DNA of 64,000 nucleotides from Gymnodinialimonas phycosphaerae (GTDB lineage: Bacteria; Pseudomonadota; Alphaproteobacteria; Rhodobacterales; Rhodobacteraceae). The notes beneath the pieces were generated by a model. The model had not been told where the DNA came from. It did not search any database and worked only from the letters and a program-made list of their open reading frames with translations. The stretch lies in the NCBI RefSeq assembly GCF_019195455.1, contig NZ_JAIMBW010000001.1, positions 4,120,001 to 4,184,000 on the forward strand. The letters are read 5' to 3'. Both the position numbers and the translations under genes were made by a program. This document shows positions 54,186 through 62,956 of the stretch, piece after piece. Each line of letters begins with the position of its first letter. Position 1 is the first letter of the stretch.

Positions 54186-55858
54186 CGGATCGCAACCGCC
54201 TCATCTATCTCCCTATTGGCGGCGCCGGGGAGATCGGGATGAACTGCTATGTTTACGGCTATGGGCCGGAGGGGCAGGAGCGGTTGATCGTGGTCGACAC
54301 GGGCGTCGCCTTTCCGGACATGGACGGGCAGCCGGGCGTGGATCTGATCCTGCCCGACGTGGAATGGCTGGAGGACCGCAAGGACCGGATCGACGGCATT
54401 TTCATCACCCACGCCCACGAGGATCACGTGGGCGCGATTGGGCATCTGTGGGGCCGCTTGGAAGCGCCGGTCTATTGCCGCAAGTTCACCGCGATCCACG
54501 CGATGCGCAAGATGGACGAGGCGGGGCATGACCTTGCGAATGTGCACGTTGTCGAAGCGTATCCCGAGGTTGTCGAATTGGGCCCGTTCAAGGTGTCCTT
54601 CGCCCCCGTGGCGCATTCGATCCCCGAAGCCTCGGGCCTTGTGATCGACACGAAGGCGGGCCGCGTGATCCACTCAGGCGACTTCAAGATCGACCGACAT
54701 CCCGTGGTGGGAGAGGCATTCGACGAGGACATGTGGCGCCAGATCGCGGCGGATGGCGTGCTGGCCTATGTGTGCGATTCGACGAATGTGTTCTCGCGCC
54801 ATACGGGCCGCTCGGAGTCCGAGCTGCCGCCGCAAATCACCGAACTGGTGGCCAACGCGCGCGGCATGGTCGTGGCGACGACATTCGCGTCGAATATCGC
54901 GCGGCTGCAAACGCTGGCGGATGCGGGCATCGCGGCAGGGCGGTCGATTTGTTTGATGGGCCGTGCCATGCAACGGATGGTGAAAGCGGGCCGCGAGGCG
55001 GGCGTGTTGACTGATTTCCCCACCACAGTTTCGCCGGAGGATGCGCTTGATATCCCACGCGAAAGCCTGATGCTGATCGTGACCGGATCACAGGGCGAGC
55101 GGCGCGCGGCGTCGGCGTCCCTGTCGCGCGGCAAATACCTGGGGCATGAGTTGAAAGAGGGTGACACCTTCCTGTTCTCCTCCAAGACAATCCCCGGAAA
55201 TGAGGTTTCCGTGGGCTTCATCCAGAACGCGCTGGCCGAGATTGGGGTGGAGATTGTCGATGACAATTCCGGTTTCTACCACGTCTCGGGCCACGCCAAC
55301 CGGCCTGACATCGAAATGATGCACGAGATCCTGAAGCCGCAGATCGTCGTGCCCTGCCATGGTGAATACCGCCACCTGCGCGAACACGCGCGGTTGGCCA
55401 TGTCCAACGGCATGACGGGCGTTGTCGCGGCCAATGGAATGCTGGTGGAACTGTCGGGCAATGCGCCCGGTGTGACCGAGCATTTCGAGATCGGGCGCAC
55501 CTATCTGGATGGCGACGCTTTCGTCGGCCAATACGATGGTGTCATCCGCGAGCGGATGAAGATGGCGATGAACGGCATGGTCGTGGTCGCGGTGATCGTG
55601 GATGAGGGTGACGAGGTGCTGGAGGATGCCTGGGTGCAGCTGAAGGGCTTGCCCGAGGCGGGGTCCTCTGGGGTGAACTTGCAGGAACTGGTCGAGGATG
55701 AGATCGGCCGCCTGTTGCCGCGTCTGGATGCGAAAGTCATCGATGATGACGACAAGCTGGAAGAGGCCGTGAAGCGCGTGGCGCGTAAGGTCTGCTTGCA
55801 AGAGATTGGCAAGAAGCCTGAAGTGGCGCTGCTGGTAAGCCGTCTGATGGCGGAGTAA
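54182..55858 (+). CDS. rnj: Ribonuclease J
   Basis: 558 aa. Metallo-beta-lactamase/beta-CASP RNase: GGAGEIGMNCYVYGYG, HAHEDHVGAIGHL (zinc site), FAPVAHSIPEASGLVI, HSGDFKID, VTGSQGERRAA and SGHANRPDIEMMHE with PCHGEYRHLREHA. C-terminal part contains the dimerisation domain. The start overlaps coaX (ATGA). Functions in 5'-exo and endonucleolytic RNA decay. Confidence 0.95.
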   Translation: MTDRNRLIYLPIGGAGEIGMNCYVYGYGPEGQERLIVVDTGVAFPDMDGQPGVDLILPDVEWLEDRKDRIDGIFITHAHEDHVGAIGHLWGRLEAPVYCRKFTAIHAMRKMDEAGHDLANVHVVEAYPEVVELGPFKVSFAPVAHSIPEASGLVIDTKAGRVIHSGDFKIDRHPVVGEAFDEDMWRQIAADGVLAYVCDSTNVFSRHTGRSESELPPQITELVANARGMVVATTFASNIARLQTLADAGIAAGRSICLMGRAMQRMVKAGREAGVLTDFPTTVSPEDALDIPRESLMLIVTGSQGERRAASASLSRGKYLGHELKEGDTFLFSSKTIPGNEVSVGFIQNALAEIGVEIVDDNSGFYHVSGHANRPDIEMMHEILKPQIVVPCHGEYRHLREHARLAMSNGMTGVVAANGMLVELSGNAPGVTEHFEIGRTYLDGDAFVGQYDGVIRERMKMAMNGMVVVAVIVDEGDEVLEDAWVQLKGLPEAGSSGVNLQELVEDEIGRLLPRLDAKVIDDDDKLEEAVKRVARKVCLQEIGKKPEVALLVSRLMAE

Positions 55859-55874
55859 GCGCCGGTTCTAAAAC

Positions 55875-55918
55875 ACAAAAGCGCCGCGTGAGGCTTGTGC
55901 TTCACGCGGCGCTTTTGT
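55875..55918. terminator. Bidirectional Rho-independent terminator
   Basis: 17-bp perfect stem, ACAAAAGCGCCGCGTGA (55875-55891) with TCACGCGGCGCTTTTGT (55902-55918), loop of 10 nt. Flanked by A and T runs, so it works in both directions, between convergent rnj and the DEAD-box gene. Confidence 0.93.
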
Positions 55919-55933
55919 TTCTGCGATCCGAAT

Positions 55934-57844
55934 TTATTCGGGGGCGGGCGTGTCCACTATGGCTTCGGTGGCGGCCTCATCGGTTTTCTTCTTGCGCGGC
56001 GCGCGGCGACGCTTGGGTTTTTCCTCGGGGGCTGCCTCGGGCGGTGTTGCGTCCGTTGCTTCGACCTCGGTTGCGGCCTCAACGGGGGCCTCGTCAGTCT
56101 TCTTCTTGCGCGGCGCGCGGCGGCTCTTTGGCTTCTCTTCCGCAGCGGGCTCTGCCTGTACCTCGGGGGCTTGCGCCGCTTCGGTCGGCGCCTCTGCGGT
56201 GGCCTCAGGCTTGGCTTTCGGTTTACGCGTGCGGCGACGTTTGGGGGCCTCGGCGGGCGCTTCCGCTTCCGCTTCCGTTTCGGGGGGCGTGACGGTGCCC
56301 TCTTCAAAGGGCGCGTCTTCGTCCATGTTCATTTCACGGGCGGGGCCACCCCGGCGTTCGTCAAAGCTGAGGCCGATGAAATCGGGGGTAAATTCGCCCA
56401 TGCCGACAACGCGTGGGCCCCGGTCGCCGCGGTCGCGTCCGCGACCACGGCCGCCACGGTCCCCATGCTCGCTGCGCTCACGACGGGGTTGCGGCTCGGG
56501 CTGGGGCTGGGGCCGCGCTTCGCGCGCCGGTGTTGGCACGGGATCGGCTTTCGCCTCTTCGGGCTTCGCCTCGGCAGGCTTGGCATCGGCTGGCTTGGCC
56601 TCTGCTGGCTTCATCTCTTCCGAGCGGCGGCTGCGCCGCGCGCGGCGGGGCTTTTCCTCGGTGTCCGAAGCGGGCGCTGCGGGCGCGTTTCCGGCGTCAA
56701 GCGGGGCATCCACACGGGGGATCGGCTGCTTGATCAGCGCTTCGATCGCGTTGAGGTATTTCTCGTCCGACGGCACGCAAAGCGTGATTGCCACACCGGT
56801 CTTGCCCGCGCGACCGGTGCGCCCGATGCGGTGCACATAGTCTTCCGCGTGGGAGGGGACATCGTAGTTGATCACGTGGCTCACGTTCGGAATATCAAGG
56901 CCGCGTGCGGCGACATCCGAGGCCACAAGGAAGGTGATCGTCCCATCGCGGAAGCCCGCAAGCGTGCGCATGCGGTGGGATTGGTCCAGATCACCGTGGA
57001 TCGGCTCGGCATTCAAGCCGTGCTTTTTCAAGGACTTGGCGACAACATCCACATCAACCTTGCGGTTGCAGAAGATGATGGCGTTGCGGAAGGTGTCGCC
57101 CTCTGCCGTGATCGCGGCGCGCAGCATGTCGCGCTTCATCTTTGCCTGTGCGTCCCGGCGCGGTGCCTTGAACTCGATCAATCGCTGCTCGATCTGTTCG
57201 GAGGTCGTTGACTGACGCTCTACCTCGATCTTTTCGGGGTTTGACAGGAACGTGTTGGTGATCCGCTCGATCTCGGGCGCCATGGTGGCGGAAAAGAACA
57301 GCGTTTGGCGGGTGAAGGGAACAAGGCCGAAGATCCGCTCGATATCGGGAATGAACCCCATGTCCAGCATGCGGTCGGCTTCATCCACGACCATGACTTT
57401 CACGTCGTTCAGAATCAGCTTGCCGCGTTCGAAATGGTCCAGCAAGCGACCGGGCGTGGCGATGAGCACGTCGACGCCCTTGTCGATGGCCTGTTCCTGT
57501 TCCTTGAACGACACGCCACCAATCAGAAGCGCTTTGGTCAGCTTCACGTGCTTGGCATAGATATCAAAGTTTTCAGCGACTTGTGCGGCAAGTTCGCGGG
57601 TCGGGCACAGCACCAGCGACCGGGGCATGCGTGCGCGAGCGCGGCCACGGGCCAGCATGGTGATCATCGGCAAAGTGAATGATGCGGTCTTCCCGGTGCC
57701 CGTCTGGGCGATGCCAAGGACGTCGCGGCCAAGCAGGGCGGGGGGGATGGCGCCGGCCTGAATCGGCGTGGGCGTTTCATACCCCGCTTCCTTGATGGCT
57801 TTTTGCACTTTGGGATTGAGGTCGAGGTCAGCGAAAGTCGTCAT
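55934..57844 (-). CDS. DEAD-box RNA helicase with long basic/acidic C-terminal tail
   Basis: 636 aa. Helicase core: Q motif TPIQ, AQTGTGKT (I), PTRELAAQ (Ia), TPGRLLDH (Ib), VVDEADRMLD (II), FFSATM (III), VASDVAARGLDIP (V) and HRIGRTGRAG (VI). RhlE group. The tail (about 385-636) is low complexity with Ala/Glu/Lys/Arg repeats, including repeated RRAPRKKKTDEA-type blocks, likely for RNA or protein contacts. Start chosen at 57844 (MTTFADLDLN), as the region to 57955 has no conserved sequence. Confidence 0.94.
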   Translation of the reverse strand: MTTFADLDLNPKVQKAIKEAGYETPTPIQAGAIPPALLGRDVLGIAQTGTGKTASFTLPMITMLARGRARARMPRSLVLCPTRELAAQVAENFDIYAKHVKLTKALLIGGVSFKEQEQAIDKGVDVLIATPGRLLDHFERGKLILNDVKVMVVDEADRMLDMGFIPDIERIFGLVPFTRQTLFFSATMAPEIERITNTFLSNPEKIEVERQSTTSEQIEQRLIEFKAPRRDAQAKMKRDMLRAAITAEGDTFRNAIIFCNRKVDVDVVAKSLKKHGLNAEPIHGDLDQSHRMRTLAGFRDGTITFLVASDVAARGLDIPNVSHVINYDVPSHAEDYVHRIGRTGRAGKTGVAITLCVPSDEKYLNAIEALIKQPIPRVDAPLDAGNAPAAPASDTEEKPRRARRSRRSEEMKPAEAKPADAKPAEAKPEEAKADPVPTPAREARPQPQPEPQPRRERSEHGDRGGRGRGRDRGDRGPRVVGMGEFTPDFIGLSFDERRGGPAREMNMDEDAPFEEGTVTPPETEAEAEAPAEAPKRRRTRKPKAKPEATAEAPTEAAQAPEVQAEPAAEEKPKSRRAPRKKKTDEAPVEAATEVEATDATPPEAAPEEKPKRRRAPRKKKTDEAATEAIVDTPAPE

Positions 57845-57915
57845 GTGCGTCCAATCTTGCCGCGGCCTATGGGCCGTTCGGCGGGGTGATGGAGCGCAAC
57901 CTGACAACGCGCTCC

Positions 57916-57946
57916 GCGATAAAGAGCCCCGCGCGTTCGCGGGCTC
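57916..57946 (-). terminator. Terminator-like hairpin downstream of the lipoprotein gene
   Basis: Minus-strand GAGCCCGCG-AACG-CGCGGGGCTC forms a 9-bp stem with one bulged G, followed by TTTATC. It lies between the minus-strand lipoprotein gene (58021) and the helicase start (57844), so it should end the former transcript. Confidence 0.55.
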
Positions 57947-58020
57947 GCATCGCACTTATGCCATTCGACGAGAGTCGTCAAACAAAGGACGTCCCTCACG
58001 GGCGGTGCGGTGCTGAAGTG

Positions 58021-58479
58021 TCACGTCGGGGGGAGGTGGAAGAGAGATGCCGGAACGGAAATGTCCAAATTGGTAGTGCCTGACACCAGCCGGGCGTGCA
58101 GTCCGTGGGACTGGGCATGGGTGAAAAGGGCCTCGGACAGGAAGATCAGCCCGGCGTGGTGATTCAGGCAGTGGCCGTGGCTGCATCCGTCCAATGCGCT
58201 GGCGCGGCGGAACGGCAATTGTATGCCCCCGCTCCACGCCTCTGAGAAACGCAGACGATGCACGCCGTCGCGGCGCTGGGACACGACCAGGGTGCGCAGG
58301 GTCTCTCCATTGCGGTGGGTGATCAGGACATGGCCGTAAAGCACGTGGTGCGCGTCGTTGAAGATCACGACTTGGCGCGAATAGTGTCCCGACAGCCCGG
58401 TATCGGGGGACACCAGTGACCCGGATTGCGGCACACAGGCCACGAGAAACATTAGAAGAACGAGAGAGAGGCGCCACAT
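58021..58479 (-). CDS. Putative lipoprotein of unknown function
   Basis: 152 aa from the ATG at 58479. N-terminus MWRLSLVLLMFLVACVPQSG has lipobox LVAC (C15). Mature domain includes YSRQVVIFNDAHHVLYGHVLITHRNGETLRTLVVSQRRDG and a LDGCSHGHCLNHHAG loop with two cysteines and histidines (about 107-121) that might bind metal. No recognised family. The longer frame to 58995 overlaps the next gene and lacks coding quality. It lies 23 bp downstream of the 58503 gene, probably in one transcript. Confidence 0.68.
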   Translation of the reverse strand: MWRLSLVLLMFLVACVPQSGSLVSPDTGLSGHYSRQVVIFNDAHHVLYGHVLITHRNGETLRTLVVSQRRDGVHRLRFSEAWSGGIQLPFRRASALDGCSHGHCLNHHAGLIFLSEALFTHAQSHGLHARLVSGTTNLDISVPASLFHLPPT

Positions 58480-58502
58480 TGCGTCAAAATAGCGGGGCTT
58501 TG

Positions 58503-59114
58503 TTAAGGGGCGGTTAACGGGACGCTTGCCGATGGGTGAAGCATCGGGCGGTAGCCCTTGGAGAGGACCGCCAACGTGGCAGGCGGGGTCAGGGCCTGCG
58601 TCGGCCCGGTGGGCCGGGGGATCGCGGGCCCGTACCCGCCCGGGCCATAGCGCAGCAGGCTGTCGCCCCAGACAAGATGCGGCGCGGCGCTGTGGTCGAT
58701 GAAAGCGCCATCGGGGAGGTCGTCCATGTGGACGGCATGCAGGCGCTTCTTGCGACCGTTCAGGCGCTCGGCGTGCAGCACGGTGTCCATCTGCGGGGCC
58801 TTGGTGGCACGGGGGAACCTGTCGCGGTAGGCGGTATAATCGGCCCGCCTGCAATAGGCGCAGGGACGGTGGCCTGCTGAAAGGGCCACGGCCTCGTCCA
58901 GAAAGAACAGTTCGGTCCAGGTATGGGGCTGCGCCACCGGACGCTTGCGCCCGCGAAACTCCAGCACGCAGGTGATCCACGCTTTGCCCGCCCATTGGCG
59001 GTTCATCATGCGCCCATCAGGGGCCACCAGAATGCCCCGGTTCCCCGTCAGGGTGCCCCGCGCGGGGTCGGCCGTTATGTCGCCGGTCGGCAGAACCCGA
59101 TTGCGCAAGGTCAT
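58503..59114 (-). CDS. Conserved hypothetical protein with GHRPCAYC motif
   Basis: 203 aa from the ATG at 59114. Contains a LFFLDEAVALSAGHRPCAYCRRADY segment resembling the cysteine motif of Ada-type or other small zinc-binding domains (one CxxC visible). N-terminal region: GNRGILVAPDGRMMNRQWAGKAWITC. Likely cytosolic. I know of no function. The in-frame start at 59162 is less likely, as conserved sequence begins after it. Confidence 0.68.
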   Translation of the reverse strand: MTLRNRVLPTGDITADPARGTLTGNRGILVAPDGRMMNRQWAGKAWITCVLEFRGRKRPVAQPHTWTELFFLDEAVALSAGHRPCAYCRRADYTAYRDRFPRATKAPQMDTVLHAERLNGRKKRLHAVHMDDLPDGAFIDHSAAPHLVWGDSLLRYGPGGYGPAIPRPTGPTQALTPPATLAVLSKGYRPMLHPSASVPLTAP

Positions 59115-59210
59115 CACGAGATTCCTTACTTCTGCTGTATTCTGGACGAAGAATACACACAATCCGGTGCCACGGTCATTTAGTTAAGTAAAACAGGAGC
59201 GCGACTCACC

Positions 59211-59444
59211 ATGACCCAGCTTGTCGGATTTGACCCGAGTGCCGTTCTCAACCTTGGTTGGAGGCTTGCGAACCTGGATCCCCTTACGGCAGGGATCATT
59301 CTGCTATGCAGTTGCGTGGTGTTTCTTCTGCTCAACGGTGGATCGAATGAGCGTAAGCGCCGTCGGTTGAGCGGTGTGACATTGCCGCCAGGCCACGATC
59401 TGGACAATTACATGCAGCGGCTGGACCAGCTGCACCGCAGGTAG
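59211..59444 (+). CDS. Small single-pass membrane protein
   Basis: 77 aa. One TM helix (about 25-41, LTAGIILLCSCVVFLLLNGG) followed by a basic, polar tail (SNERKRRRLSGVTLPPGHDL). No recognised family. It lies between a divergent upstream gene and a convergent one, so it should have its own promoter in 59115-59210. Confidence 0.6.
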   Translation: MTQLVGFDPSAVLNLGWRLANLDPLTAGIILLCSCVVFLLLNGGSNERKRRRLSGVTLPPGHDLDNYMQRLDQLHRR

Positions 59445-59471
59445 TTCCGACCAAAACCCAGAATTGTCGGT

Positions 59472-59496
59472 CTGGGGGCAAAAGGTTCGCCCCCAG
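59472..59496. terminator. Stem-loop between convergent genes
   Basis: CTGGGGGC (59472-59479) pairs with GCCCCCAG (59489-59496), loop AAAAGGTTC. An alternative, mutually exclusive hairpin CCCAGA/TCTGGG (59457-59462 with 59471-59476) overlaps its left arm. There is no long T run on either strand. Confidence 0.5.
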
Positions 59497-59520
59497 TCGA
59501 AAAGTGTCGCCATCAGGCGG

Positions 59521-60270
59521 TCACGCTTTGGCGCGACGGCGCAGGGAGACCAAGCCGCCAAGCCCTGCAAGTAGCAGAAGACCACCGGCAGGCAGCGGAA
59601 TGGCGGCCACTGTGCTTGGCGCGGTGACCAAGGCCGTCTGGTTCGGGTTACCGCTGAAGCCGATCAATCCCGGAATGACAGAGCCGCGCGTGATCTGAAT
59701 CCAGCCGAAGTAGCTTTCATACACGGCGTTGTCGCAGTTCTCTGGCAGCTCGACGCAGTAGTCTAAGGCGTTATCAAACCCGTCCAGCGGACCGTCGGGT
59801 GGAAGCAGCTCGGCGAAATCCATGACGAAGCCAAAGATCCCTGTTTGCCCTTGCGACAGCACAGAGGCGATGTCGATGGGCCCGGATCGGAAGTTCCACT
59901 CAGAGAAATTGTTCTCGACCGTGTCCCCGATTTCAAACAACACGGGCTCTGTGCCACCTGAGGCTGCGCTGTAGGCGAACCCGCCGAATTGGATCGTCGG
60001 CACATCCGCGCCGTAAATCGGACGGAACCCTTCCACCTCGATGGAGGTCGATGTGATGGTCAGATCGGTTTGGCCATCGGGTCCGTCAAAGGAAAAGCTG
60101 TCGAAGCCAAACCCGACAAAATCGAACTCTAGTGGCGTGTCGGTTACGGCTTCGCCGAACCCTTCGTACTCACCATCGACTGTAAAATCGTCTAATGTGA
60201 TCGTGTCGGCGGCTGCCGCGCTGCCCATGCAAATGACTGCGGCGGTGGATAGAAATGCAAGAATCTTCAT
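59521..60270 (-). CDS. VPLPA-CTERM sorting-signal protein
   Basis: 249 aa. Signal peptide about 1-21 (MKILAFLSTAAVICMGSAAAA). Central beta-rich domain (about 22-215). C-terminal sorting signal of PEP-CTERM type: AIPLPAGGLLLLAGLGGLV followed by SLRRRAKA (motif, TM helix, Arg cluster). This VPLPA variant is common in Rhodobacteraceae. Exported and probably anchored after cleavage by an exosortase-like enzyme; none is encoded in this window. The ATG at 60270 is used; a TTG at 60327 is in frame but before the signal peptide. Confidence 0.82.
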   Translation of the reverse strand: MKILAFLSTAAVICMGSAAAADTITLDDFTVDGEYEGFGEAVTDTPLEFDFVGFGFDSFSFDGPDGQTDLTITSTSIEVEGFRPIYGADVPTIQFGGFAYSAASGGTEPVLFEIGDTVENNFSEWNFRSGPIDIASVLSQGQTGIFGFVMDFAELLPPDGPLDGFDNALDYCVELPENCDNAVYESYFGWIQITRGSVIPGLIGFSGNPNQTALVTAPSTVAAIPLPAGGLLLLAGLGGLVSLRRRAKA

Positions 60271-60385
60271 GGTGCCCCCCATAAAATGTGCGGGATTTCT
60301 ATCAGAAATTAACCAAAAATCAATCAAACAATCGGGGCGCTTGGCCTGGAGGGCAGCCCTATTGTTGCGCGTTTGTGGGCAATCG

Positions 60386-61996
60386 CTACACCATCAGTTC
60401 TTTTGTCGCCGAAAGTGTGATGTCGGGATAATCCCGCCCCACGCGATCGATGTCCCATTGCAGGCGCGTCAGGTAGACCGGGTCGCCGTCATTGTCGGTG
60501 GCGATGTGCTGCTTGTTGGCGTTGGCAAAGGCGTCGACCGCGTCCTTGTTGCCATGCACCCAACGGGCAGAGGTGAATTGCGAGGCCTCGAACCGGACGG
60601 GCAGGCCGTATTCCAGCTCGATCCGGGAGGCCAGGACCTCGAACTGCAATGCACCCACGACGCCCACGATGAAGCCAGACCCGAAGGTTGGCTTGAACAC
60701 TTTGGCCGCGCCTTCCTCGGCAAATTGCATAAGGGCCTTGTCCAGGTGCTTGGCTTTCAGCGGATCGCCCGCGCGGCAGCTTTGCAAGAGTTCCGGCGCA
60801 AACGATGGAATGCCGGTGAAACGCAGGGCCTCGCCCTCCGTCAGCGCATCACCGATGCGCAACTGCCCGTGGTTGGGGATGCCGATGATGTCCCCTGCCC
60901 AGGCCTCTTCCGCCAATTCGCGGTCGCTTGCCAGAAACATCACCGGGTTGCTGATCGCCATCGGCTTTTTCGACCGCACATGGGTCAGTTTCATGCCCCG
61001 GTTGAAGTGACCCGAGACGAGGCGCACGAACGCCACGCGGTCGCGGTGCTTGGGGTCCATGTTGGCCTGCACCTTGAACACGAAGCCAGAGACCTTCTTT
61101 TCCTCGGGCGCGACCTGGCGCGGATCGGCATTCTGAATCTGCGGCTCGGGCCCGTATTCGGCGATGCCGTCCATCAGCTCTTTCACCCCGAACGAATTCA
61201 TCGCGGAGCCGAACCAGATCGGCGTCAGCGTGCCCTGCTGGAATGCCTCGATGTCCATGGCGGGCAGCAATTCGCGCGCCATTTCGACCTCTTCCTTCAG
61301 TTTCTCCAAAAGGTCGGCGGGCACATGGGTCGCCAAGGCCGGATCGTCGAGGCCCTTGAGCGACACGGTTTCGGCAACCTTGTTGCGGTCGGCGCGGTCC
61401 ATCAATTCCAGACGGTCGTGCAGCAGATCATAGCAGCCCAGGAAATCGCGACCCACGCCGATGGGCCAAGAGGCGGGTGTGACGTCGATGGCAAGATTTT
61501 CCTGAATTTCGTCGATGATCTCGAAGGTGTCGCGGCTTTCGCGGTCCATCTTGTTGCAGAACGTCAGGATCGGCAGATCGCGCAGGCGGCAGACCTCGAA
61601 CAGCTTCTGGGTCTGGCTTTCCACGCCTTTCGCGCCGTCGATCACCATAATCGCGGCATCCACGGCGGTCAGCGTGCGGTAGGTATCTTCCGAAAAGTCG
61701 CTGTGGCCGGGTGTGTCCACCAGATTGAAACGGAAATTCACCTCTGGCGTGTGGAAATCAAACGACATCGCCGAAGCCGAGACAGAGATGCCCCGGTCCT
61801 TCTCCATCTGCATGAAATCCGATCGCGTGCGCCGCGCCTCGCCCTTGGCGCGCACCTGTCCGGCCATCTGGATCGCGCCACCATAGAGTAGGAACTTCTC
61901 GGTCAGCGTCGTTTTCCCGGCGTCAGGGTGTGAGATGATCGCAAAGGTGCGGCGGCGTGCGATCTCGGGCGGAAGGGGGGGGCGATTGTCCAACAT
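60386..61996 (-). CDS. prfC: Peptide chain release factor 3
   Basis: 536 aa translational GTPase. G1 SHPDAGKTTLTEK, G2 region RGISVSASAMSF, G3 DTPGHSDFSEDTYRTL and G4 NKMDRES are intact, followed by RF3-specific domains (GNKDAVDAFANANKQHI near the C-terminus). It recycles RF1/RF2 after termination. The ATG at 61996 (MLDNRPPLPPE) is preferred to the in-frame start at 62032. Confidence 0.95.
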   Translation of the reverse strand: MLDNRPPLPPEIARRRTFAIISHPDAGKTTLTEKFLLYGGAIQMAGQVRAKGEARRTRSDFMQMEKDRGISVSASAMSFDFHTPEVNFRFNLVDTPGHSDFSEDTYRTLTAVDAAIMVIDGAKGVESQTQKLFEVCRLRDLPILTFCNKMDRESRDTFEIIDEIQENLAIDVTPASWPIGVGRDFLGCYDLLHDRLELMDRADRNKVAETVSLKGLDDPALATHVPADLLEKLKEEVEMARELLPAMDIEAFQQGTLTPIWFGSAMNSFGVKELMDGIAEYGPEPQIQNADPRQVAPEEKKVSGFVFKVQANMDPKHRDRVAFVRLVSGHFNRGMKLTHVRSKKPMAISNPVMFLASDRELAEEAWAGDIIGIPNHGQLRIGDALTEGEALRFTGIPSFAPELLQSCRAGDPLKAKHLDKALMQFAEEGAAKVFKPTFGSGFIVGVVGALQFEVLASRIELEYGLPVRFEASQFTSARWVHGNKDAVDAFANANKQHIATDNDGDPVYLTRLQWDIDRVGRDYPDITLSATKELMV

Positions 61997-62045
61997 GCTT
62001 CGCCATATATTGGGCGCGGGGCATGGGGACAATCGCCTTTCCTCG

Positions 62046-62363
62046 TCAGCTACAGCTCAGGAGGTAGCCGCTGGGGTGCCAAGCCTGGCCCGGTTCGGGC
62101 GGGGCGACGATCTCCCAGTGCAGGGAACCGCCGGGCGGGCAAATCGAGTTGTTGATAGCGCCGTGATTCCTGGTAATGCCGACGTTGCTTTCGACGACCA
62201 AGCGGACCGGTCCGTCATCGCCGCGGTCCGGGGACGTGTCGCCGCCGCGGGAAGAGGAGACGGCACCGCCTGCGCCTTGCTGTTGGGCGCTGGCCACCAC
62301 GGGCGCGAGGGCCAGCGGTGCAATGATGGTGAGGGCAATAATGCGTGTCATCAATCGTGTCAT
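62046..62363 (-). CDS. Small secreted protein of unknown function
   Basis: 105 aa. Signal peptide about 1-26 (RIIALTIIAPLALAPVVASA). The mature chain starts with a Gln/Gly/Ser-rich stretch, then a basic segment (PVRLVVESNVGITRNHG), a ICPPGGSLHWEIV motif and a terminal SCS. Two cysteines may pair. No recognised family. It is 49 bp upstream of prfC on the same strand; cotranscription is possible. Confidence 0.6.
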   Translation of the reverse strand: MTRLMTRIIALTIIAPLALAPVVASAQQQGAGGAVSSSRGGDTSPDRGDDGPVRLVVESNVGITRNHGAINNSICPPGGSLHWEIVAPPEPGQAWHPSGYLLSCS

Positions 62364-62587
62364 TGAAAAGTTCCTCTGGGTTAAAATTGCGTCCCAAGCG
62401 TGAGCCCAGGACGCGGAATGTCCCAGCGACGCGGTATGGGGAAGCCCACACTAGTCGGCAGGGACGTGCCGATGGCTGCCGACAGGACAGTGCCGGGGGC
62501 GGCGCGTGACAGGGGCGGCGCGTGACAGGGGTGCACGACTCGGGCATGATGTGAACATTAAGTGAACGCACAACGGGGAGACGGGTC

Positions 62588-62956
62588 ATGGACCTCAAGA
62601 ACATTGCTGACGCGCTTGTCACGGCATGCCGCACACAGGGCGAGGCCGCTCTGCTGGACGCCCACTACCATCCCGACGCGGTCTCTGTGGAGGCCGCCGA
62701 TTATTCCGGCTCCGGGCGCGAGACGCGGGGCGTGGAGGGCATTCGTGGAAAGCACGCCTGGTGGAACGACACATTCGAAACCCACGGTGGCGACGTTCAG
62801 GGGCCGTTTCTGCATGGCGACGATCGGTTTGCCGTCATCTTCTCCATCGAGTGCACCGAAAAGGCCTCGGGCGAGCGGATGGATATGACCGAAGTCGCGG
62901 TCTACACGGTCGCCGACGGAAAGATCGTGCGCGAAGAGTTCTTCGGCACCGGGTGA
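62588..62956 (+). CDS. SnoaL/NTF2-like protein
   Basis: 122 aa. The fold is a cone-shaped alpha+beta barrel: helices at the N-terminus (IADALVTACRTQGEAALLDAHYHPDAVSVEAAD), the hydrophobic strand VYTVADGKIVREEFF at the end. Members include ketosteroid isomerases, polyketide cyclases and proteins of unknown function. No catalytic Asp/Tyr pair can be pointed out with certainty. The ATG at 62588 follows GGGGAGACG. Cytosolic. Isolated gene. Confidence 0.78.
   Translation: MDLKNIADALVTACRTQGEAALLDAHYHPDAVSVEAADYSGSGRETRGVEGIRGKHAWWNDTFETHGGDVQGPFLHGDDRFAVIFSIECTEKASGERMDMTEVAVYTVADGKIVREEFFGTG

Noticed and set aside
58480..58995. Extended N-terminus of the lipoprotein gene
   Set aside because: Overlaps the conserved 58503 gene in another frame, and lipobox placement requires the start at 58479.
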